Shown here: positions 48,101-60,100 of the stretch, piece by piece
Numbering within the stretch: position 1 is the first letter of the stretch
Layout of the letters: each line of letters opens with the position of its first letter
NCBI GenBank assembly: GCA_914767715.1
Contig: OU612067.1
Coordinates: forward strand, 19,971,001-20,035,000
From: Membranipora membranacea
Lineage: Eukaryota; Bryozoa; Gymnolaemata; Cheilostomatida; Membraniporidae
DNA: 64,000 bases
Direction: 5' to 3'
Made by a program: the position numbers and the translations under genes
The notes under the pieces: model-generated
Databases searched by the model: none
What the model was told of the DNA's origin: nothing
What the model saw: only the letters and a program-made list of their open reading frames with translations

Positions 48101-51100
48101 ATCAGATATCACATGATCAGATATCACATGATCAGAGACCACATGATCAGAGATCACATGATCAGAGACCACATGATCAGAGATCACATGATCAGATATC
48201 ACATGATCAGATATCACATGATCAGAGACCACATGATCAGAGATCACATGATCAGATATCACATGATCAGATATCACAAGATCAGAGATCACATGATCAG
48301 AAATCACATGAGCAGAGATCACATGATCAGAGACCACATGACATACCTCATTTCACGTTTGATCTCATCGGCTAGTTTTCTATTTTCCATTCTCCACATG
48401 TCTCGCTCCTTTTGCATCGAGTGCAAGTCCTCCTGAACATAGTCCATGATCTTACCAAGAGGATTGGCACTTCTGGTAAGGGTTTGTATACTACTTCGCA
48501 ACTTGTCAACCTACAAGTACATGAACCTATGGTTTGAAATTGTCTTAGCATTGGTAACAAGGGCATGTATTAAGATATGTTTGCGCATAAAATGCGAGAA
48601 ATTAGAATGCCATGCTGTGGTAACAACCGAAAGTAAAGCTGACATTCTGCTAAAAGCCACCGGTTCCAATCCAAATATGACCTCAAAGGTTTCCCATAGA
48701 AGTACTTTCTTAGTTTTACTATGCTCGTCATTTGGCACAGGTATGCAAATGTGTTATATCATATTCGGATTGGAATCTGGGCCTTTTAGCTGAATGTCAG
48801 CTTTTCTTTCCGTTGGTACCACAGCATGGCATTCCTAATTACTCACATTCCAGCAAAAACAAAATATTTCTCAAACATGAGACTGTAATAAACGATGAAT
48901 GAATGAATGAATGAATTCCCTGCTAAATTTCTGACATATTATATTATATCAGTTAGCTGAAATTTAGCAGGGAATTGAAACCATCCCCTGATAGATTATA
49001 TACCTCAAACAGTATTACAATGACGTGATGTACTATTGCATGTATATCTCTGATCAATAGAGAGTGAACAAATTCACTCAGCCTCAGAGCAGTTGAAATG
49101 CAGTGTTTAGGAGACGTATGGATGATTACCCAAACTTTTGGATATACACTTATCATTTTCTCATTTCTCATTAAAATATTTTAATTTAACTTCAGAAAAT
49201 CTAATCTTAGCTATTTACAGTTTTAAAAGAGCATTTAGTACATATTTTTGACAACAAAGTTACATCGAAACTGTGTTTTGCTAGCCTAAGCTCAGAAGAG
49301 AGAAAAAAGAATTGCTAATAATGCAGAGCTAGGTTATTTATTCTGTTTCGATCATGTCTGTTTGATAAAATTAAAGTTATCCTCTCTTTCAGCAGAATGT
49401 AGGTGCCCAAATATGTACAACAGAAACTCTATCAATCAGATATACACATGCTAATAGTGTAATCTCGAAATCAGTGTGATCCTATTCAGACATTGGCAAA
49501 GAGCCAAGGGACATGACAGAGAGTGCTCCGGCATAAAATGCGGATCGAGTTTGTGACCCCCTCCCCCCCGCTTTTAAATTTTGTAAATGAATTCTTCATC
49601 GATGAAAATCGAATAATGCGCTGAACAAGGACAATTTAATATATATTTTTAATCCTATTGGTGCTTAGCTTAAATGATTTCATCCACCCTCTTTAAATTA
49701 TACATACTCCCAACTTAGCTAGCTAAAATATGTGCTGGCTAACATTTAGTCCCCCCAGAACTAGAGTAACTAAACTCTAGCTAACATTTACTCCTTAGGC
49801 CAGCTATTGCTTTACAGTTTAATTGACTGTGTGTATTCACAGTTGTCAAGCAGCAAATTTAAGACGCACACATATAATTAATATTTACTCCTGCAGAGCT
49901 GTCAAAATAATTTGTAGTAAATATAATGCACACTAACATCGAGACTACACTATTATCATGCGTATCTCTGATCTGATCGTTAGAGTCAATATACCCTACA
50001 GGTAGAAAAGTTTCATGGACTTTAAATTCGCGATTGTCTGCTCATGACCATTATTCATGGTTGAAACAAATCGCGAGTTGTCCTCTCTCGCGAATTTTGG
50101 GGACATTGTTATTGCACATTGTTATTCCTGGTGTAAACACATCGCGAGAGGACAACTCCGCGAAACCGCGAACCCTTTAAACAAGTGAAACTTTTCTACC
50201 TGTAGGGTAGTATGAGTACCTAACTTGTACTGCCACTAATTAGTAAAATTTAAATTGGGTCGCCACACCGAATTCCTTGCCAAGGTACTCATGCTAAGTG
50301 AATATGTTCACTCTCTATCGATCTGAGATAAACATGCAATAGTATATCGCGTCATCAGTGTGCATATCATCATGTCTAACCTCCTTTTTGACCATTTCTC
50401 TCTCTTTGTGCCTAGTTGCATCGTTTACAGATGATTTATCTATCTTAGTTTTAGTCTGGCTCTGTGATTGGTTAGTCTGCTCGCTCTGAGCGTACTCCTT
50501 CTTAGACTCAAGTATCTTTTTGACCAAACCACCTGCAAAATAAAATCATAATTTGGCGGCCAAATTTTTCGAGCCGAGTTTAAAGACTTACTTTTGAGGC
50601 TGCTATTTTTGCTATCTTATTCTCCATAATCTATTCTAATCATGTGAGCGATTCTCATCATTAGAAGCCTAATATTGAAGAAGTTATGGTCCCTCAAACT
50701 TTCAAGGTGATGGTTGTCAGTTGGCATTGAAAATCAGCAGGCAATCCCAATATTACGTCCCAATGCCGATCGACCGGAGACCACAACTTCCTCAATATTT
50801 GGATTTTAAAGCTGAAAATCACTCACATGATAGAATAAAATATGGAGAATAAGATGTGATACAAAATAGCAGCCTCAAAGTAAGTCTTTAAGGAGCGTTG
50901 CTATTTCTATTATGGTTTTTTTGGATAAAATTCAGCATAGATGAAGAGGAACGAACACAGCTCAAGGATGAAAAGTCCTGCAGATTTAACAAGGAAACCT
51001 TTGGAACAAAGACTAAGCTCGGCAAATAAACTTCAGGTAAGTTTTTTCCCATTTAATGTAAATTGGTTAAATGATGGTTATAAACTACAATTACAGCGTA

Positions 51101-54100
51101 CAATTTTTATGAAATACTTCAATCGGCGATAGTATATAGTAATTATAAATAAAGCTTTACATTTATTGCATGTTCCATTACCCAATACAATCAACTAAAA
51201 AATGGAGAACAATGCTTATTAATGCTGAGCTAAAAAAAACTAACCGTGCTGGCCGTCCTCTTCTGTGGGCAGGGCTACAGGCTCCTCCCTCTCCCGTAAC
51301 ATTGCGTCACCAGCTCCTTCCTCCACAACAAATCCTTCATCCTCGTCATCATCATCAGAGTGCTGGTCATTATCAACAATAACGTTCTCTACTCGCTGTG
51401 TCCTCGCTGAATCCACCCTGTAAATCAAATGAACGTAGAGTGTAAGCTAAGGCAGTTGATATCTTAGGCAGATGGTCCGACCTGTCTGTCCGAGTATTTG
51501 ACTAAATTAAGTTGATCAGGTCAATAAGGCGATTGTGGCATTGTAGCTATTGTGCAGAGAGACTCTAACTTTGCAATCAATGCATTCTGGTGTTATATTT
51601 CCATGTAGAAGGGTGAAGCCATAGCTCTATGGGAAAGTCCTTCAAATGAAAGGATACATGAAATAAATTCCCAGGTAATTAGACACTGTCGGGGACACCA
51701 AACACGATTAATTCTGTGCGCAACTATGAACATGTTTGTTGCCATGTTTTCCAGTTTCAGTAAAACAATAATTTATGAGACAGACTGAGTGAGCACTACA
51801 ATACTAACCTTTCTGTGAGCGAATCAGCAACGCCATCTTGCCGTTTAATTTTGGGTGGAGCTGGTCTGGCGCTTGCAGGTCGAGCTAATCTTCGCCTGAA
51901 ATAATAGATTTAGACTGATAGTATAAAGAACTAAAGGACTCATGTTTATTCCATTGTACACTGTATCATGTGCAACAAACAGTGCTGAATCCAAAAATAA
52001 GAATGTACCAGAAAATCTCCATCTGCTGAAATAATTGAATAGGTTGAAAGAGGATATGGCAAATACCATCAAAGTATTTAATTTTAATTGGCAGTTGAGG
52101 AATGGCAGATGCATTTGCCTCTTTTTGTAGCACGGGTTTTCACAGTTTTCTTCCTTTTATTATCATTCTTCCTTCATTTTAGGGCCAGTTAAATTTCAAA
52201 CTTATTTTGTTCACTAATCACAATATAGCACCAAGGGCACAGTGATATAAAAAACAGATGAAACAGTTTATCCATTGAGCACCAATGAATACAACCCTTC
52301 AGGTAATGACTTACTCAGAACTTTTTGTCAAGAACAAGCCATCAGGAAAATTATTTGCAAAATTCAATGGGCGTGACAGGATATTTTGGAAAACGAAAAA
52401 AGGCAAAGAAAACAGCTTTTGACTGTTAATTTGGATGAAGTTGTTATCGCTTTATAGTAGATTGGTATAATAAGGAATTTCAATAAAAAAGTACAATAAT
52501 ATTATCAATGAGCTGTTTTTCTGCGCGTAGGGGGAAATGGAAAATTACAAAAATTACCAAAAGGGAATGTCTTCATTTACAGTTTTGCTGTATTAGATTA
52601 CAAAATATTTCCTACTTAGAAGACAGGTGCTAAATGCTAAGACCTGTTTTACGCCGTTGACGTACATATAACCAGTTAGGAGGAAGTTGAGAGGAAGTTC
52701 AAAATATACATGGCAAAGACCAGAAATGAGAGACTATTGGATGGTTCTCACATTAAAATTTTGATAAAAATATACATTTTTTTCGGACTTAATAAATCGA
52801 TTGGAGGACTTCTTGCCTTTTTGAGGTCATTTGCAAGATAACCGATCACAAAGTCTCAAAAGCTAAATAAAACCACATTTCAGATAAAAATACGCCACTC
52901 GAAAGCCTGAGAGGTAAACGGCGCTCAAAGACTAAACGAACCTGGGCAAATGAAAATGTTAATGCAGGGTGAAACAGCAGGACAGTTCCTCTGCCAAAAA
53001 CTTGTTTTATTTTATCGGCCACTAAGCAATTACATCCCCCATTCCATCTATTGTAGCCATTTCAAGGCTGACAATCATGTGACTAGGTTACCCTAAAAGT
53101 GTATGAAGATCAAATGTCACTTAACACTAAGGGATATCATTGAGCAACTGTTAAAAAAATACCAAATGGGCTCAAAAACCCAAACTACAGAGTTTGGGCA
53201 TAAATTTTTTTGTATTCAGTTTAATATCCCGTCAGTACTTGTTAGAGCAAATGATATAAGACAGTGATTAAAAGTGGAAAACCAAAAGCTAGCATGGTAA
53301 TACTTTTGTGCTCAATGGTAATACTTACGATAAAAGTATGAAATAACATTAGTATTGTCTAAACAAGTTATTGTCTAAGTTGAGCTGCTGACTCCAACCT
53401 AAAGGCAGTCAACACGCTGACAACCATACTTGTGTAACTTACGTCTGTTGAACCTGTGGTGGTATAGCGGCTGCATCATCTTCATCCTTTGCATCCTGGG
53501 AATCTTCTTCTATAACATAATATTATGAAGTATCAAATATAAATCACATCAAGGAAAATTATATCAAAATTTAAATTCAGCTTATTTAGTTGTCATTAAA
53601 AAATGTTAAACTTAAATTCTACTTGTCACCAGACGAGTAGAATGCATTATCTAATTGTTAGCTATTCTGGGTTAGGTGATCTGGCAGACTAAGCAAAGCT
53701 ACAATGTCTTTATTACTGGACTAATTTGTTTTATTTTGAAAAATGGAACATTTGACCAACCATTTGAATCAGCTGATTCTATTTTTCTAATCAGCACAAA
53801 AAAATCGAGTCGACAACCTTTCATATAGGAATTATGATCGGAAGCTGACGGTACTGAAATGAGATTTTGTAAAGCGTATTACTAGAATACTATCTAAAAG
53901 CCTGATTACATAATATCCGATGAAAAGACGTTGGTAGGTTGCACCACTACTAACACCACACGCTGTGAACAAAGCCGTACTGACACTCTGACTGAGCAAG
54001 TACGGAGTGAACAAGTACAGTTTTGGGATGAGTTTTTATTTCATTGAGCAAGCATTGCTTAACTGACCACTTCCGAGTTACTGACACAAAAAGGGGGTTG

Positions 54101-57100
54101 GTTGAGCGCCAGTGCATATTCCGGTTTAATCTGGACCCTGTTTACTGTGCATTTTCCCTTGCATTGCAGGTGGCACGCACTCGGCCATTGGAAAACGGGC
54201 TGGCCAACTATGAGTTAGAGTTGTCTTGTCTTGCCAAAACCCAACTTGGCATTCAGCATAATATTCATGCCTTTAGCACTCCTAGTTTCCCTATGTAGAT
54301 TTATAACTGGTAGCTACCGCCTGACAGAAGTACGGCTTCTCAGCGTGGGTTTGGGTGTTGCATGGAGATGTCGTCAGTACTAATAAACAACTTCTTTTTC
54401 CAACTACATGTAAGCATGAGAACAGACGGAAGTATGTTCACTTTGGTAATGTTATTCGAATTTGCATAACTACTCAATATGTGATGCGGCTGTCTTTGCC
54501 TGTATATTTAACATTGCTGCCAAACTTTGCTATCATAACATAACATAATATTTGATGCTTGCGATTTTGTAGAAAAAATAACGGGTAAAACCTAAACCTG
54601 TTTGTCTATAGCATTCAGTCTGCACCTTTCAATCATAATTACGATGAAAACCCCTTCCCTCTGTGATTCGATACTGGGGATTGTTTCAATGAGTCAGTCC
54701 AGCTTTGGTTTTGATTCTCAGATGAACTTTCTATGGCCACTAGATGATATTTTTTCTGAGCCCGATTTGCTAAAAACTCAGTCAGGACTTTCTAATTGAA
54801 ACCACCTCCTGAGCAAACAGTTAGAAAAGAAATATTCAGATTCTTCTTATAGTGTTGACACTCTTCAAGCTGAGATTTTAATCTTTCATTTTGATTATTT
54901 TGAGGGAAATTGTTCAAAAAAATAGACTGTTGACGAGTAGATGTCTCCACTAAAGTACAATGAAATTCATCACCTTGTAGTATACAAAGCAAAGAGTTAA
55001 AACTAAATCATCAGCGAGTCCTTTTATGGCTGTTGTCTATGTGTACTCTCTGATTAAACAGTATTTTTCAGCAAATATTTTGGTCATGAGGTGGCAATTT
55101 GGAGTCATAAGTATCATTATGGGATCTATATTTCAACGTATTTGAATTACACAGAACTCAATGATCAACAACTTTTTAACTAAATCGCAGTGGTGGTTCA
55201 AGGTCGCAAGAAGCCATAGGTATGGTACAAACATTTAAGAGCTGTTATTCTGTGATGTTGCGACAGTCTCAAATTTTCCAGTCAACATGGAAAATTTGTG
55301 GAAAAGACTAGGAGCGTCAAGGGATTGGCTCTAAAGATGAGTGGAATACTCTCAATAAGTGTGAAGTATGCGGATCTTTTAAGCACCTCGCCATGGGCCA
55401 TTTTATGATGTACATTTCACAGCTTTGTCTGTCTGAGGGACTATAGGCTACTGCTGCCGGCACATCAGCATCTTACGTGCGAACCAAAGATAGGTTGATG
55501 AGCTTTTCAGTGCTTGGCATAAAATTAATCTACCATTGATTACACTTTTTCCCCGAGCGAACACCGCAATAAGTGTAGTTTGAACCCCACCATCAGCTTT
55601 CAACTGTTGGAATGCCTATATAATTCTAAGAGCCATGATACAGTGCTATGCCTTTGAAAGGTAGCGTTAAATAAATTTTAAAAGATATTTGGTCAACAAA
55701 ATTGTTAAGATTTTTGCTAATACTTTCGTTGAATTGACAGCACATTAATATGTATTTCCAATCGAAAATACATGAATTTATGATGATTGAACGTGTAATG
55801 ATTGACTTGAACTGACAACTGACTGGTAATTTGTTTTTGATAGCAAGAATTCTAGAGAAATTTTTGTCAATATAAAACTTGTCTATCGTAGTGAATTCCT
55901 GCAGGATATGCTAACAAAATCGTCAAATACCATTAAATACCTCCCAGTTACATTGTCAGAAATTTTTTAGTGATTTGATAGTTTGGCAGTTTGACAGTCA
56001 GTTTGGCGCAGTGGTTAGCGTGTCTGCCACTTGACCAGCCGGTTGTGGGTTCAAACCCCATCTGGACCGAAAGTCATTTCGACTTTGACTGATCACACAG
56101 TCCATTCGGAACAGGAATATAAATAATGGAGGTCTTCTGTATGTACAACACCATCGTGCATGCAGATTAAAGAACCCTCCTTGTATGGTATAGCTCTATA
56201 CAGGAGGATGTTGTCATCAACCACTGCAGCTCCGGCCGTGTAGCGTCATGCTTCACGCTGAGTTAAAGCTGTCAGTGGTTGAAAAGTGGCACTAACGACT
56301 CGGAAACCTAGTCGTCACTATAAACCACTTCCTATGCCGCACCTCGGTGCAGTCATCGTTGTTATATTGTGTGACATAACAACTGTCAAGCTGTCAACAC
56401 TGCAGCGGCAGCAGTCTCTTTTTATATTTTATACTGCCTGTTAGATTCAGTCTTTGCTAGACCTTTGTATAGCTATCAAGCGTACTTTATTACATGCAAT
56501 AGAAATCTAGAATAATGTAACCTAAAACACAAACTCGTTACTTCTGTACCCCTAACACAGATAGGGGCACACATTATAACAATCTTCTACCTAGACGGAC
56601 AGCAACATTATTATTATTATGATAGTTAGTGGATAGTGTGCAGTTTTTTGTCATGAAATCTAACTGATAAGCTACGCTCTAGGGGGTACTCTAGCTACTT
56701 AAAACATGTTTATTCTCAAAAAACCGCCTTTGTACATTAATAGCCTCGAAACATGAAATACAGGTTTTTTATTGCTTGCAGAACAATAGACTTTCAGCAA
56801 CAACAAGCTAATAAACGATAATTCAGATCACCAGAAAGAATTATGCTGATGAAGTTTTGATCTTAAAAAGCCACTAGTTTGTAAACGCTAATGATTGGAA
56901 GTTTTTGAGAGGCTTGGACTAAAAAAATTGGGGTTTTTTGAGAATATACACTTTTATATGCGAGTCACAGCTAGGATCAGGTGGACATCAGCTACAGCTA
57001 CTGCTACAGCTAAAGCTATGCCAAAGCTACAGCTAAAGCTACAGCCAAAGCTAAAGCTATAGCTACAGCCACAACTACAGTCAAAGCTACAGCCACAGGT

Positions 57101-60100
57101 CATTGTTTTTAACATGTCAACTGTACTTGTACTTTTACTTTTCCTTGAAATATTTTCTAACAAAATATTCCTCATTTCCCCATACTGATATTTTTCTTTT
57201 CAAAATAATACAGTTGTGACCTTGTAACATTGTGACCTTGTGACCTTGTAACATTGTGACCTGTAGCTGTAATGAGTTAAAGTAGAGTGATGTCCACCTG
57301 ACCGGTCACTGTGGACCTGCTACAGAATACCATACCTTCGTCAGCTTCGCTTTGAGCAGCCCCCCGGCGTCCTGAAAACAACGCCAACAAACAGAACGGT
57401 GAACTCACAAGACAACCACAGATTAGTGCCGTGAAACAAAAACAAGACACACCGAAAACACACAGCAAGCAGCTTCGTAAAGTGAATCAATTTTATGCAT
57501 GTTATGAAGGAAAGGGGTGTCTAGGCCATAAGCAACTTTACTCTTGAAAGATTTTCAATTTAGACTCGTTAAACGGCCTTGTTGCGTGAAATTATAGTTC
57601 AAGATATTTTTCAATAGAATTGATGATGCTTTTAGACCTAGATAATCATGAGTGCTTCACCTAAACCCCTCACCTCTCCCGCACTAGTTTCTGATATCGT
57701 AAAGTGGTGATGCTAACACCACTTTTTTTTCACATACTCATGTTCGTACAGCCAATTCCTAAATTTTTTAATGTTGTTAAGTATGAATCAAATCCAAGTC
57801 AAAAAGATCACAAATGTCGATATAACTATGGACCAAACTGTTAATTGGTATGTGATGTTATGTGACATTGAGAAACAACATTATCAACATGCTTTGCAAT
57901 TTGATCTGAGTATATCGTTAGACGTACCATCTTTGTGTCGGCGTCTACTCCCTTTAGCTGAAGATGGTCGAGGTATTCTATTAGCAGTCTTTTCCTAGAA
58001 ATATTTTAAATGAAAAGTTTATTGTAAGACACTGTTTCATTCCAGATTTTCTCATAGTATAACTGCATTTCCATTTGCTAATAGGTAGTTCTAGGTTTGA
58101 ACATTCCAGCCATATTCTGAGGCAACCTGAAATCAACCTAGCTGGGCTGATTGCAAACGCTAGACGCTCTGAATTACGTACAATGCCTAGTCAACAATCA
58201 TAGCTGTGGCTACGTTAATAGAGTCAAGACTGAGCCATACCACCTGCTCCACAAATACACAAACACTCACCGAGTTTCTGCACACAGCGGCAGATATATT
58301 CAGGCAAAAGCCGCACAGCCCTACTATCAAAAAGCCTTTTCTATAGGTTTTTCTAGTTAAAGTGTCATACTTTCTTTCTTTTACCTGACCAGACGATTTT
58401 TTATATTTTGCCTGTATGTAATTCATGAAATACGAATAATTTCATCATGATAGATAGATAACTACTTTTAGTTTTCGCTCCTTTTTCTATTAACATGATC
58501 TTATTTGCTCCGGCATTGATCGGTTATTAAAGTGCATACATAACATAGTTGCGATGTTGCAATTCATGTTTTTAATTAATCACACAGAATACAGCTAAGT
58601 TTACATACATCATCAGTATCCTGCTGAGTCACTTCCTCCTCGGCGGGTTCTTTAGCTTTGCTAGCTGACTGAGAATTGGATTCTTTATCTGTAGGCTGTA
58701 AAATCACAGAAAATGTATATTGAATCAGAAATCGGTAATAAGTTGGAGTCAGTGTCAGCTGGTTGTATATGAAAATGTACAGTTCCAGTTGAAGACAATA
58801 TAAGATTATTTGCGAACTTTACAATGCCAACGTTGTGCATGCATCTTTCTACCAGAAATACAATATACATGGTGATAAAATCAAATATGAATTTATTATA
58901 CGTTATGATCATCCTAAGAGGTAAGTCACAGGTTGTAAAATGTTACTGAAATTAACCGGCTTCTGTTGTTTAGCCACAAATTATGGCTCACCAAAGGCTT
59001 AGGGCTTGACTGTAGAGTTGTGTTATCAAAATTACTCCACTCCAATATTGTCAGATGTTTTACAATGTGCTTCAGTTATCCCTCAGCATGCTTTGAGCTA
59101 GGTTAACAGATTATGTACATGTTCATCAAAGCCTTGATGCTGGCTAATGAATGACAGTAAGTGCTAAGGCAAACTAGAATAGCACTGAGTACAAAAACAT
59201 GTAGCCGGGAATAAATTGGTAGAAGCTTCTTACTTCATCTTTTACTCCGTTTACTTGGGGTTCATCTTCTTTCTTCCGATGTCTACCCGATCTTTCTCTC
59301 TTCTCTCTCTCTTTATCTCGATCACCTCCTCTCTCTGAATCTCGATCTTTTCGGTCTCGATCCCTGCTTGAATCTCTTTCTCTGTGACGACTAGATTCAC
59401 GATCGCCTCGGCGACCATCTTTGCTTGAATCTCGCTCACGGCGGCCATCTTTACTGGAGTCTCTATGCCGCCTACTATCTCTATCCTTCTTGTCATCTTT
59501 TTTGTCCTTATCTGTCTGTTCCTTGTTCTCTTTATTATCCTGTTGGAAAATAAATGATTTATTTTCATTATTTTTCAAGATTGATCGATGTGTATTCAAC
59601 ATGTATTCAATGTGTGTTTAAAATGTATTCATCTATATGTTCAACACGTATTCAACATGTGTTCAATGTGTATTCAACATGTGTTCAAGGTCCAGTCAAT
59701 GTGTTCAGGGTGCATCCAACAGATTTTGATGGAACTTGCATAGTAGGATAGTTTGGGTATGAAACTTTGCTGAGAAGTTGTGACGAAGCCAATTTAGTCT
59801 TAGTCATCTTCTCAAATTCCAATATATCGTGATAGAGGTGGCAGTTGCAAAATCAAGAAAAACATTATGCCACCACTGAGAACTAAAACTTTTTCGATAA
59901 AAATAGCTCTCAGTTGGGGGTAAGACGTCATTTCTGTATTTAAAATGAAGGCATTCGGGCCTTGTTGTCAACCTTCTGAAAATAATTATGAAGAAAGCAT
60001 AACATTACAGCATTCAACTAGTGAAAAAAGCGATAATAAGTCTGAAACAATATTTCCCATAGGAAGGCAACCAACAAATGCAATAACGGACACCAAACAT

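Noticed and set aside
47776-48345. CRISPR-like array
   Set aside because: The units are contiguous with no unique spacers, and the genome is clearly animal.
47750-48436. Long open reading frames on both strands over the 15-bp repeats
   Set aside because: They are produced by a unit length divisible by three with no stops. There is no independent coding signal and the array lies in an IFT54 intron.
54044-54298. Plus-strand 84-codon open frame in an IFT54 intron
   Set aside because: No motif, no flanking exon, and such lengths occur by chance in this much sequence.
56001-56070. A functional tRNA gene
   Set aside because: A and B boxes are good but the acceptor stem and anticodon arm do not pair well, and a long SINE-like body follows.
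56954-57175. A Cys/Ser-rich 73-residue minus-strand protein
   Set aside because: It is the translation of a hexanucleotide microsatellite inside an IFT54 intron.
57771-57998. Plus-strand 75-codon open frame in an IFT54 intron
   Set aside because: Composition is protein-like, but no splice partners or recognisable motif were found.
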